From positions 1-23,470 of the IMG/VR virus record IMGVR_UViG_3300024518_003711: a DNA stretch of 23,470 nt; one strand, 5' to 3'. Position numbers and translations under genes: made by a program. Below are positions 1 through 5,789 of this stretch, piece after piece; the first letter of the stretch is position 1, and every line of letters begins with the position of its first letter. The notes beneath the pieces were generated by a model. That model did no database searches. It was not told where the DNA came from and saw only the letters and a list, made by a program, of their open reading frames with translations. The DNA comes from a virus.

Positions 1-117
1 GCCCGCGAGGCTGAGCGCCTACGCGGTGAGCGGGACGCGGCACGCGCGAAGGCCAAAGAGTGGCGTGACGAATCCGGCTGGGGCGACCTTCTCCCGTGGG
101 AGGATGGTGGGTCATGA
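1..117 (+). CDS. C-terminal end of an unknown protein (partial)
   Basis: Frame 1 is open from the window edge to a TGA at 115-117 and encodes the last 38 residues of a protein. The visible part is a highly charged, Ala/Arg/Glu-rich probable helix (AREAERLRGERDAARAKAKE) followed by a Trp/acidic tail (GWGDLLPWEDGGS). The stop overlaps the next start as ATGA, the junction style used across this phage, which supports the frame. A coiled-coil tail of this sort could belong to many phage proteins, including an Rz-like spanin, but nothing visible identifies the function. Confidence 0.6.
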   Translation, partial: AREAERLRGERDAARAKAKEWRDESGWGDLLPWEDGGS

Positions 118-401
118 GCACCCCTACACAGGAGGGCGTGGCCCGGTACGACATCGCTCAAGCACGGCGCGTCGCGGAGCGCTGGGAGTCCACAGGCTAC
201 GGCGTGGCCCGGCTCACGGTGCGCGGCGACGAGTGGCGACTGGAGCTGGCCACGGGCGGCTGGTCCGCAAACGAGGACATGCTCGTGGAACTCCAGCTCG
301 GCTACCGAGGCGGGCGCCATGTCCTCGGGTCCTACGGCTGGCAGGACGATACTGCGTCGAAGATTGCTCACGTCCGGTTGGCTGGCGAGGCCCCACGATG
401 A
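114..401 (+). CDS. Small hypothetical protein (95 aa)
   Basis: The ATG at 114 overlaps the previous stop as ATGA, and the TGA at 399-401 overlaps the next ATG at 398 in the same way, so this is the middle gene of a coupled trio. That context decides the start over an in-frame ATG at 96. The protein is soluble, with a helical N-terminal part (YDIAQARRVAERWES) and a likely beta-rich centre (WRLELATGGW, VLGSYGWQ). There is no signal peptide or membrane segment. I do not recognise the family. Its position beside small zinc-binding proteins suggests a phage accessory gene. Confidence 0.7.
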   Translation: MSTPTQEGVARYDIAQARRVAERWESTGYGVARLTVRGDEWRLELATGGWSANEDMLVELQLGYRGGRHVLGSYGWQDDTASKIAHVRLAGEAPR

Positions 402-814
402 GCGGGGACACCGAAGGCTCGAAGTTCAGGCACCTGCGCAACCGGCGACCCATCGACGCGCTCGCGCGAAGGGTGACCGCCCCGGCCGAGCGCCATGACG
501 TGGGCCTCATCGAGGGTGAAAGCGAGACGCCGCTTCCGATGTGGCCATGGTGTGGGCCAGGCTGCAAGAAGGCTAACGACCTCACCGGGACACGGCGCGG
601 GCTGATGACCATCATGGGCTATGCCGGCGACGAGGGCAGGTACCGTGGCCCTGGCATGCGACCGAAGTCCAAGAGCGGCCGAGGGTCCCGGTGGGTCGCT
701 CGCTGCGTGTGCGGGACATACGCTTACCGGCGGTCCAAGCGGTGGAAGACGCCCGGCTGGGACGCGTGCTCCAGGTGCCGCGCCAAGAACATAGGCCCTG
801 GCGTGGTAACCTAG
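398..814 (+). CDS. Putative zinc-ribbon accessory protein (138 aa)
   Basis: The start is the ATG at 398, coupled to the previous gene by ATGA. The open frame runs further upstream, but only this start fits the operon. The N-terminal ~50 residues are basic and probably disordered. Cysteines are at residues 52, 56, 103, 105, 124 and 127. The last four form a CxC...CxxC knuckle in the context WVARCVCGTYAYRRSKRW...DACSRC. This resembles small phage zinc-finger proteins with an R-C-x-C-G-x-Y-x-x-R-x-x-K core and a C-terminal CxxC. No HNH catalytic motif is present, so this is not an obvious endonuclease. A nucleic-acid-binding role is inferred from the fold only. Confidence 0.7.
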   Translation: MSGDTEGSKFRHLRNRRPIDALARRVTAPAERHDVGLIEGESETPLPMWPWCGPGCKKANDLTGTRRGLMTIMGYAGDEGRYRGPGMRPKSKSGRGSRWVARCVCGTYAYRRSKRWKTPGWDACSRCRAKNIGPGVVT

Positions 815-821
815 CCCACCC
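805..821 (+). promoter_or_regulatory. Weak TGGTAACCT -10-like element before the 822 gene
   Basis: TGGTAACCT lies 9 bases before the ATG at 822 and resembles the TGGTAGACT element found before other first genes here, with two positions changed. No Shine-Dalgarno sequence lies between it and the ATG (AGCCCACCC), so a nearly leaderless transcript is possible. The previous stop is only 7 bases upstream of the ATG, so simple operon read-through is an alternative. No good -35 is visible. Confidence 0.25.
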
Positions 822-1049
822 ATGGACAGGCACACCGAACCCAAGCGGGCTAGGCGGCGGCGGGACTCGGCCCGGATGGTCGCCCGCGCCAAACGACTGC
901 TCTCCTCGCACTTCGGCGGCGAATTCCTCGACCAGGTCGCGTCGCTGCGGGCTGACAACTTCAGCGTGTGCAGCTGCGGGCTATGCGGCAACCCTCGACG
1001 GCGCGGCCACGTGACCATGCAGGAGCGGCGGGCTCCGACTGTCCGATAA
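822..1049 (+). CDS. Small CSCxxCGNPR-motif protein (75 aa)
   Basis: A very basic N-terminus (MDRHTEPKRARRRRDSARM) leads into a C-terminal cysteine cluster, CSCGLCGNPRRRGHVTMQER, with Cys at residues 50, 52 and 55. The CSC-x2-CGNPR...G..T.QE.R pattern matches a small family of uncharacterised proteins common in bacterial genomes and phages. They probably bind a metal, and I know of no assigned function. The ATG at 822 lies 7 bases after the preceding stop and lacks a Shine-Dalgarno sequence. Together with the zinc-ribbon gene upstream it makes a pair of tiny Cys-rich, Arg-rich proteins that may contact DNA or RNA. Confidence 0.75.
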   Translation: MDRHTEPKRARRRRDSARMVARAKRLLSSHFGGEFLDQVASLRADNFSVCSCGLCGNPRRRGHVTMQERRAPTVR

Positions 1050-1062
1050 ACGAGAATTACCC

Positions 1063-1149
1063 ATGGACAGGCTCTTCACCCGCGCCGTGCTCGTCATGCT
1101 GGCCGTCGCCCTCGCTCCCCAGGTGACCCGTTGGGCTCTCTCGCTCTAG
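1063..1149 (+). CDS. 28-aa membrane or signal-peptide-like ORF
   Basis: ATG to TAG encodes MDRLFTRAVLVMLAVALAPQ and eight more residues: a positively charged N-terminus, a hydrophobic stretch of about 14 residues, then Ala-Pro. This looks like an export signal or single-pass membrane peptide. It overlaps the start of the transglycosylase reading frame (TTG 1131) in a different frame. It could be a minute holin-like or anchor peptide, or the detached signal sequence of the transglycosylase, lost through a one-base change. There is no Shine-Dalgarno sequence, and a GAGAAT element lies 5 bases before the ATG. Confidence 0.4.
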   Translation: MDRLFTRAVLVMLAVALAPQVTRWALSL

Positions 1150-1510
1150 CCCTGGGCCTCAGCCCGCCTTCTGCGGCCCGCTGGTGCCTCGAGCGCATCT
1201 CCTGGCGAGAGAGCAGGCACAACCCGCTGGTGGGCATCCACGTGCGCGACGCGATGCTGTCGAGGCGCAGTTGGCTCGGGCAGGTGAAGCTCGGGCACCT
1301 GGACCCCGAGTGCCAGCCCTACGTCGATGGGTGGTGGTCGACCCGCGGCCCCTTCGGCCTCAACGCTGCGCTGCGGTGCACTGGCAATATTTGCCGGAGT
1401 GCTACCAGCCCGAGATCCTCGACATCGTCTTCGTGAGCGCACTTGTTGCGGCTCGGAAGTTCAGGCGTCGATGTGAGGATGCGCCCAAGGTGGGGTGGTG
1501 TAAATCCTGA
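1131..1510 (+). pseudogene. Lytic transglycosylase-like endolysin, split by a -1 frameshift
   Basis: The first half, from TTG 1131 behind AGGTGA, contains a soluble-lytic-transglycosylase-type core: RISWRESRHNP, with Glu as the likely catalytic acid (compare the ES-x-NP motif), then WSTRGPFGLNAA (compare the GLMQ region). That frame runs into junk and stops at 1436. The sensible continuation, YLPECYQPEILD then FVSALVAARKFRRRC, is in another frame that ends with TGA at 1508-1510. Adding one base near 1380 (in CGGTGCAC) would join the two into a protein of about 125 residues. It would cleave peptidoglycan during host lysis. The break could be a true mutation, programmed frameshifting or a sequencing error. 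The preceding 28-codon ORF may be its signal peptide. Confidence 0.6.
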
Positions 1511-1648
1511 ACGGGTCGCGGGTGGTGTGCGACTATCAAGGTGCGCCAGTGAGTTGCGGACATAGGCGGCCAGCTTCGACGCTGGGCCCGCCGACAAATC
1601 TCACCACTCGCGGAGAAGGGCTCGCTACCCGACTGCCGCGGACTCTCC

Positions 1649-1680
1649 GAGCCCCGCTAGACCCTCCTCTAGCGGGGCTC
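1649..1680 (+). terminator. Perfect 13-bp hairpin, probable terminator
   Basis: GAGCCCCGCTAGA (1649-1661), loop CCCTCC, then the exact reverse complement TCTAGCGGGGCTC (1668-1680). It lies after the last gene of the left plus-strand block and before the promoter of the next. The downstream sequence ATCTAATT is only moderately T-rich, so intrinsic termination may be incomplete. A structured RNA element or a protein-binding palindrome is the alternative. Confidence 0.6.
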
Positions 1681-1736
1681 ATCTAATTGCCCCGCTGGTC
1701 CCGTGGCAGACTGCGAGCTAACTCACGCCAGCCGGT

Positions 1737-1752
1737 GTGGTAGACTCCGCCC
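1737..1752 (+). promoter_or_regulatory. TGGTAGACT extended -10 element, copy 1 (leaderless-type)
   Basis: GTGGTAGACT followed by CCGCCC and ATG at 1753. TAGACT resembles a sigma-70 -10 element with the TGn extension, and lies 6 bases before the ATG, which would place transcription start at or next to the start codon. No Shine-Dalgarno sequence is present. The same GTGGTAGAC occurs directly before two other genes, at 5773 (plus) and 5613 (minus). The -35 region is poor (CTAACT with 17-base spacing). Confidence 0.55.
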
Positions 1753-1815
1753 ATGCGGGACGGCCTCCTCGTTCGAACACTCGACCTCAGCAGCTTCACC
1801 GAGGGTGCGCGATGA
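1753..1815 (+). CDS. 20-aa leader ORF, translationally coupled
   Basis: ATG to TGA encodes MRDGLLVRTLDLSSFTEGAR. Its TGA overlaps the ATG of the large appendage gene as ATGA, so it may deliver ribosomes to that gene. Its start resembles that of the 5790 gene (MTAPILVRTEALPF) in pattern, xLVRTxxLxxF, and both have the same TGGTAGACT element 6-7 bases upstream. It could be a true leader peptide or the remnant 5' end of a gene related to the 5790 gene. Confidence 0.4.
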   Translation: MRDGLLVRTLDLSSFTEGAR

Positions 1816-3560
1816 CCGAGGCGTCTGGGAGCGAGCCTGGCGGGGGCGGTGGCGGTGGCATAGCGACCCAACTCGGCGACAACTGGCAGATCGTCACAAC
1901 GTGGGCGATGTTCGCGGCGCTGTCGGTCGAGGGCCCAGCCGGCGTATGGACCTACGATGTCCCGATCTTGGTCGATGGGACGATACCTGTGCCAGTAGGC
2001 GAGAGGCTCATCAGCGGCGAAAACGGGTTCTTGACGTCGTTTCAGTGGAGTCAGGCCCAGATCGTTGGAGACGTAGACGGGGACCTTATCTCAGGTCCAG
2101 TCGTCATCAACAACATCGCAGTAAAGAACAAAAACACAGGCGCAGCGGCGTGGGATGTGCACGCGAGCTCGTTTTTCGGCCGGACCCTCATCTTCGGCCA
2201 ATCCACCACATCGGGGATCCGGGGCCTGCGCGTCAGCAATGTCCTTGGGGCCGCCGCTGTCCCCGACTCCGCACACATCTCCGGGCCTGTCCTCATCAGC
2301 TACGAGGTCGGCGGTGTGATCGGAGCGTTTACGAGCAGTAACTTCTCTGCAATCGTCGATACGAGTGGGTCGCTTGGCTTCGTGATCGGGCCAACTACCG
2401 TAATCGCTGCGGGGTTAGTGACAGTCAACCTGGCAGTTGCCATCTCGTCGGCGGACGAATACGCTGTAGCGATCTCGGGTTTGATCAAGCGGATCCCGGG
2501 GGCCGTGCTCCACTTCAGCGGTTGCAGTAACTCCGGGCGTCAAGACCATTTCTTCCGCCAGCTTCCTGGCGACCTCGATGTCGATGAGGTGGGCTTGGTC
2601 GCGGCCGGCAACCCATCTGTGGCGGACTGGGCAGCCTCAATCTCGGTCGTTCGTGTCGATGCTGAGCCAGGCCACGAAGTCAGTGTCTCTCTGCCCGCCG
2701 GCCCTGGGCCGGTGACTATACCGTACGAAAACGGTGTCGATCCGGCTACGATTAGCGTAACAGCTAGCACCAGGTGGCGGCTGGTAAAAAACCCGTCGGA
2801 TACCAGCGATTGGTACATGGAGTACCGCGGGCTGCGCGGGAATGCGCAGATGGACGTATCATGGCGCGCATCATTCGACCGAAATTCTGGGTCTGGCTAT
2901 ATGCAGACCCAGGCCATGGTTCGCCGTGCAGAACCAGTGTACAGCGCCCAACTCGATGACGGTGGCGTCTTCACAGACCAAACCGATGAGGCTCAGAACC
3001 CGACCATAGACGACGTCGAGCTGTTGCCCGCGACCATCACGATCGGCGATGCCACCTACTTCGGCGGCGACCCGGCCGTTGAGATGCCCGCGATCGTCAA
3101 GGTCCTAATCAGCCAGTCTGGCATCGGGGCTTACACAGTCGCATGGGAGACATTCAACGGAGCTACGTGGGTCGCGGCCACCGGAGTCGTTGACGGCACG
3201 CTCGGGTTCAAGGCCGCGACAGGAGAGTACGACGTATACCATGTCCCGCAGGTGGGGGACACGGCCACCACGGTCAACGGTGCGAATGGCTACTACCTGC
3301 GAGCGCGCGTGACCGCTACGGGCATGTCGCAGCAACCGCTAGGGACTCAAGTCTTCACATACACGTCATATGAGGTGATCGGGTCAACTGTTACGCCATC
3401 GGAGAACACGTCAGGCTCGCGGCGTAACGCGAGTGGCACCGGTCCCGATGTGGTGGATAGGTTCGATCGTGTGAACGCTGCGATGCAAAACGGCGTTACG
3501 TCCGCCGCCCAGGCAGTGCGCGTCTTTTCGCTCAACCAGGAATGCAGGGTGCTCCCATGA
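1812..3560 (+). CDS. Virion appendage / tail fibre-like protein (582 aa)
   Basis: The start is the ATG at 1812, which overlaps the leader stop and has GAGGGTG just upstream. A longer in-frame GTG at 1737 lies in the promoter motif and is unlikely. The protein begins with a seven-glycine linker (residues ~10-16), then long Val/Ile/Gly/Thr-rich beta-strand sequence. Around residues 400-520 is a beta-sandwich-like segment with W-E-T-F-N-G-A-T-W, V-D-G-T-L-G-F and G-Y-Y-L-R-A-R-V. That W..W...DGT..f...GyylRaRv pattern is typical of phage baseplate or fibre modules. I infer an external, possibly host-binding, structural protein. Base composition looks less GC-rich than the structural operon, which fits a horizontally exchanged host-range gene. 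Confidence 0.6.
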   Translation: MTEASGSEPGGGGGGGIATQLGDNWQIVTTWAMFAALSVEGPAGVWTYDVPILVDGTIPVPVGERLISGENGFLTSFQWSQAQIVGDVDGDLISGPVVINNIAVKNKNTGAAAWDVHASSFFGRTLIFGQSTTSGIRGLRVSNVLGAAAVPDSAHISGPVLISYEVGGVIGAFTSSNFSAIVDTSGSLGFVIGPTTVIAAGLVTVNLAVAISSADEYAVAISGLIKRIPGAVLHFSGCSNSGRQDHFFRQLPGDLDVDEVGLVAAGNPSVADWAASISVVRVDAEPGHEVSVSLPAGPGPVTIPYENGVDPATISVTASTRWRLVKNPSDTSDWYMEYRGLRGNAQMDVSWRASFDRNSGSGYMQTQAMVRRAEPVYSAQLDDGGVFTDQTDEAQNPTIDDVELLPATITIGDATYFGGDPAVEMPAIVKVLISQSGIGAYTVAWETFNGATWVAATGVVDGTLGFKAATGEYDVYHVPQVGDTATTVNGANGYYLRARVTATGMSQQPLGTQVFTYTSYEVIGSTVTPSENTSGSRRNASGTGPDVVDRFDRVNAAMQNGVTSAAQAVRVFSLNQECRVLP

Positions 3561-3829
3561 AAGCCAAAGATCAGATGCACGCGGCGCTTGCGGCCGAGGG
3601 GTTGTGCTGGACCAGGCCGACAGCCGACCAGAATGGCGCCGAGCAGATGGTTCTCGTGGACGCTAGCCACCCAGCCGCGGATCCAGATGCTCGCAATACG
3701 ATCTCTCTGACGACCTACGCCGTGGTGGTGCACGTGAAGGGTGTCTCATGCGAGGCCCTGGCCGCAGCGCTCCGTGAGGCCAAGGTCGACAAAGACGACG
3801 CCGCGCTGATGGCCATCCTCGAGAGTTGA
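3557..3829 (+). CDS. Small hypothetical protein (90 aa)
   Basis: The ATG at 3557 overlaps the appendage gene's stop as ATGA, which decides the start over an ATG at 3542. It encodes a small soluble alpha/beta protein with a central strand-rich part (ISLTTYAVVVHVKGV) and a C-terminal helix-rich part with acidic and lysine residues (EALAAALREAKVDKDDAALM). I do not recognise the family. Coupling directly downstream of a fibre-like gene suggests a fibre chaperone or assembly partner, but this is context only. Confidence 0.65.
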   Translation: MKAKDQMHAALAAEGLCWTRPTADQNGAEQMVLVDASHPAADPDARNTISLTTYAVVVHVKGVSCEALAAALREAKVDKDDAALMAILES

Positions 3830-3841
3830 GGGGTGTTTTTT
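3813..3841 (+). terminator. Weak intrinsic terminator
   Basis: CCTC (3817-3820) can pair with GAGG (3828-3831) around a 7-base loop, extended by a T-G wobble, and is followed by TTTTTT at 3836-3841. The T-run is good but the stem is short. It overlaps the stop codon of the 90-aa gene, a common place for an operon end. Confidence 0.4.
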
Positions 3842-3872
3842 GTCGGGAGCGCTATCGCACCGGGTCATTGTC

Positions 3873-3881
3873 TGATATACG
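3873..3881 (+). promoter_or_regulatory. Possible TGATATACG extended -10 promoter for the lipoprotein gene
   Basis: TG-A-TATACG lies about 55 bases before the GTG start of the lipoprotein gene, downstream of the weak terminator. It is one of the few AT-rich spots in the intergenic region 3830-3936. No convincing -35 is visible. Unlike the TGGTAGAC genes, this gene has a Shine-Dalgarno sequence, so a transcript with a 5' leader fits. Confidence 0.35.
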
Positions 3882-3936
3882 TGCAGCCACATAGTGCCCA
3901 GCTGCGGTAACAGCATGGGCAGTCAGGAGCATCATT

Positions 3937-4458
3937 GTGACACAAGCTACTCCCAACGACGGCAATACTAGCACGCGCGCGACCCACAGTGCGCTACTCG
4001 CAACACTGACCCTTGTGTGGTCGCTTACGTGTCTGGGCTGCATGCCGCTGGTCGTGGTTGATACGGGGGATTGGGGCGGGGATGGTGACGGCGAGGGCGC
4101 GACCGAGACCGAGCTCGAGACGGCCGAGCCCTCGAGGCCTGACATGGGCGGCTGTGAGCGCCTGGACATCGCGGAGATCGAGTGCAGCGAACAGGGGTGC
4201 TCGGGCCGCTGGGTTGGCACGGAGTCGTGGTCCCCTGCCATGTCGGCGGACATCATAGGCACACTGCCAGAGTACGACCTGGCCACCGTGTGGGCCTGCG
4301 AGCCTGATCCTGATGTTGACGTGTGCGTCATCATCGACGGCGTGGACCACGTCGCCTGCCTGCGCATGTTCGATGGCTGGGGCGTAAGCGTGGCGCCCGT
4401 GTGTTCTGGGCTTGACGGCCTTGACGTCGGGTGCGGCATGGTGGCTGGCACGCACTAG
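3937..4458 (+). CDS. Putative outer-surface lipoprotein (173 aa)
   Basis: GTG start with AGGAG 7-8 bases upstream. Residues ~18-35 form a hydrophobic signal segment ending in LTCLGC, a lipobox with Cys35 as the probable lipidated residue. Then comes a low-complexity linker rich in Gly/Asp/Glu/Thr (GDWGGDGDGEGATETE), and a compact domain with many cysteines (CERLDIAEIECSEQGC, VWACEPDPDVDVCVI, HVACLRM, APVCSGLDGLDVGCG), probably disulphide-bonded. Linkers of this type are common in myxobacterial lipoproteins. Lying between two phage appendage genes with its own regulatory region, it looks like a moron expressed from the prophage, for example to alter the host surface or exclude other phages. 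The function is not established. Its stop interlocks with the opposing fibre gene in CTAG. Confidence 0.65.
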   Translation: MTQATPNDGNTSTRATHSALLATLTLVWSLTCLGCMPLVVVDTGDWGGDGDGEGATETELETAEPSRPDMGGCERLDIAEIECSEQGCSGRWVGTESWSPAMSADIIGTLPEYDLATVWACEPDPDVDVCVIIDGVDHVACLRMFDGWGVSVAPVCSGLDGLDVGCGMVAGTH

Positions 4459-5597
4459 ACCTTGAAATTGCTGGTGACCTTGAGCCCAATGAAAGCGGCG
4501 GCCAGGTTGCCTGAGGCGTTGCCTAGCCGCGCGGTGAATGTGAAGTCTGCCTCTGTTACGATTGCATCGTCAGATGGCCCCCAGTCTAACTCAAACGCCG
4601 CAGTGTACCCCCTGGCGGCTAGATCGGCGTTCACAGTTGTGTTCAGGACTGTGCCGTTACCCACGCCGCTCGTATAGGTGATTTTTGAGATGATAGCGAT
4701 GTCTGCAACCGAGTTCTCGTACCTGAACGTTAGCGTAACCCAGACGCGCTCATTGACCGCAATGCGCCTGGTGACCACGGCTCCGGTGTCGAGTTCACCG
4801 GCACTGACGGCGAACGTCGGGTCATACCCTCGTTTCTGGTCGCTGAACGTGTGAACCCCGAGCGTGTCTCGCACGGACCAAAAGGTGCCATTGTTCCTGA
4901 ACGCGCCCGCCACAGTCGGGAGCGTCGTGCCTGAATCGGTGAACCGCGCCTCCCCAGTCAGGGCCAGATCGCCTAGAACCGTCGCGTCTCCGAGGATGAT
5001 CGCAGCCAGCGCGCATAGGTTCAGGAAACACGGCGCGGGGATCACTGACGCCGGGGTGCTGACGCTGGTGAGCTCCCCGGCGTCAGTGACGAGGATCCAT
5101 ATGTTGACGTAGCCCACGGTCGGAGTGGGCGCGCCGGCCCCGTTGCCGACCTCTTGCAGCTCGTAGTTGCCCTCCTCATCGAGGTTGAGGTAGGTGTCCT
5201 TGTTCGCGGTGAGCGTCTCGGGCGAGCCCGGGGGCCCCTTGATCTCGAGCACGACGCCGCCGTCTCCAGTAGCGTCGACCACGACGCGGGTTGGCGTCAG
5301 CGTGACGTTGAGCGTGGCAGCACCGATGTTCCACGTCCCCTGGCTCACGATGCACGTGGCGAAAAGTCCCTCGTCGGCGAACACCGAGCGGTTGACCAGC
5401 GAGCGGATCCAGCGACCGTACCGGCTGTACGGGTAGTTTAGGGAGTTGGCGTTGAGGGCAGTTGCGGGGTCGAACCCGTCATCCTCCATTGGGGAGGGAA
5501 CGGTGAAGGGCCCGCCGTCCTCACCCCACGTCGCTACGTTCTGCGAGCCGTCGCCGTCGACGGGGATGTCTGTGGGTGCTGTGATTTCGAATCCCAT
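4455..5597 (-). CDS. Tail fibre / appendage-like protein (380 aa)
   Basis: The ATG at 5597 follows a TGGTAGACA element with no Shine-Dalgarno sequence. N-terminal ~80 residues: acidic, with a conserved-looking NYPYSRYGRWIRSL stretch. Residues ~85-180 are beta-rich with a TANKDTYLNLDEEGNYELQEV strip and YVNIWILVTDAGELTSV, patterns common in phage fibre or appendage proteins. Residues ~197-250 contain ILGDATVLGDLALTGEARF, a shaft-like repeat, then NNGTFWSVRD. The last ~120 residues are a beta-rich domain (VWVTLTFRYEN, FTFTARLGN) that could be a receptor-binding tip. It is transcribed in the same direction as the structural operon but separated from it by an opposing gene and a terminator, so it is probably expressed independently. 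Confidence 0.6.
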   Translation of the reverse strand: MGFEITAPTDIPVDGDGSQNVATWGEDGGPFTVPSPMEDDGFDPATALNANSLNYPYSRYGRWIRSLVNRSVFADEGLFATCIVSQGTWNIGAATLNVTLTPTRVVVDATGDGGVVLEIKGPPGSPETLTANKDTYLNLDEEGNYELQEVGNGAGAPTPTVGYVNIWILVTDAGELTSVSTPASVIPAPCFLNLCALAAIILGDATVLGDLALTGEARFTDSGTTLPTVAGAFRNNGTFWSVRDTLGVHTFSDQKRGYDPTFAVSAGELDTGAVVTRRIAVNERVWVTLTFRYENSVADIAIISKITYTSGVGNGTVLNTTVNADLAARGYTAAFELDWGPSDDAIVTEADFTFTARLGNASGNLAAAFIGLKVTSNFKV

Positions 5598-5613
5598 GCA
5601 CCGTGTCTACCAC
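5598..5613 (-). promoter_or_regulatory. TGGTAGACA extended -10 element, copy 3 (minus strand)
   Basis: Read on the minus strand: GTGGTAGACA, then CGGTGC, then ATG at 5597. The six-base gap to the start codon and the absence of a Shine-Dalgarno sequence match the plus-strand copies at 1737 and 5773. This copy lies just downstream of the minus-strand terminator at 5622-5658, so it would restart transcription for the fibre gene. Confidence 0.55.
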
Positions 5614-5621
5614 GCGCGCGC

Positions 5622-5658
5622 AAAAAAGGGACCCCGGGTCATGGGACACCCAGGGCCC
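5622..5658 (-). terminator. Rho-independent terminator of the structural operon
   Basis: On the minus strand: GGGCCC-T-GGGT, loop GTCCCATG, ACCC-G-GGG-T-CCC, then TTTTTT. The stem has ten Watson-Crick pairs plus a G-T wobble, with one bulged T. The wobble becomes a C-A mismatch on the plus strand, and the T-run is correct only for minus-strand transcription, so the direction is clear. It is the first such signal after the structural operon, but lies beyond the opposing 5790-6215 gene. Confidence 0.75.
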
Positions 5659-5668
5659 CTAGCGACGC

Positions 5669-5684
5669 CGACCGATCACGGTCG
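5669..5684. repeat. Inverted repeat CGACCG-ATCA-CGGTCG
   Basis: A perfect six-base inverted repeat with a four-base ATCA centre, in the middle of the divergent intergenic region between the 5597 and 5790 genes. It could be a regulator-binding site shared by the two promoters, or a small hairpin read on the plus strand ahead of TTTCC. No recogniser is identifiable. Confidence 0.35.
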
Positions 5685-5754
5685 TTTCCTCAGGCTCTTA
5701 CGAAAGCCGCGCCGCGTGGCTACCGGCTCGGACCGTAGCACACCCACCCGAGCG

Positions 5755-5789
5755 CTGACGCCGCCGCCCAGCGTGGTAGACTCCCGCCC
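5755..5789 (+). promoter_or_regulatory. TGGTAGACT extended -10 element, copy 2, with a -35-like CTGACG
   Basis: CTGACG (5755-5760) is separated by 16 bases from TAGACT (5777-5782), which carries the TGG extension. Seven bases (CCCGCCC) then separate it from the ATG at 5790, and no Shine-Dalgarno sequence is present. This is the best-formed of the three GTGGTAGAC promoters and drives the 141-aa gene against the direction of the structural operon. Confidence 0.6.

Larger units (their letters stand above)
1511..1752. other. Non-coding region, 242 bases
   Basis: I see no supported gene here. ORFs that cross it are shadows without start signals or recognisable protein character. It holds the 13-bp hairpin at 1649-1680 and the TGGTAGACT promoter-like element at 1738-1746. 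The part from 1511 to 1648 shows no structure I can interpret. Confidence 0.7.

Noticed and set aside
368-1018. 216-residue minus-strand ORF opposite the zinc-ribbon genes
   Set aside because: Low-complexity Arg/Pro/Ala shadow; the plus strand shows coupled genes with conserved Cys motifs.
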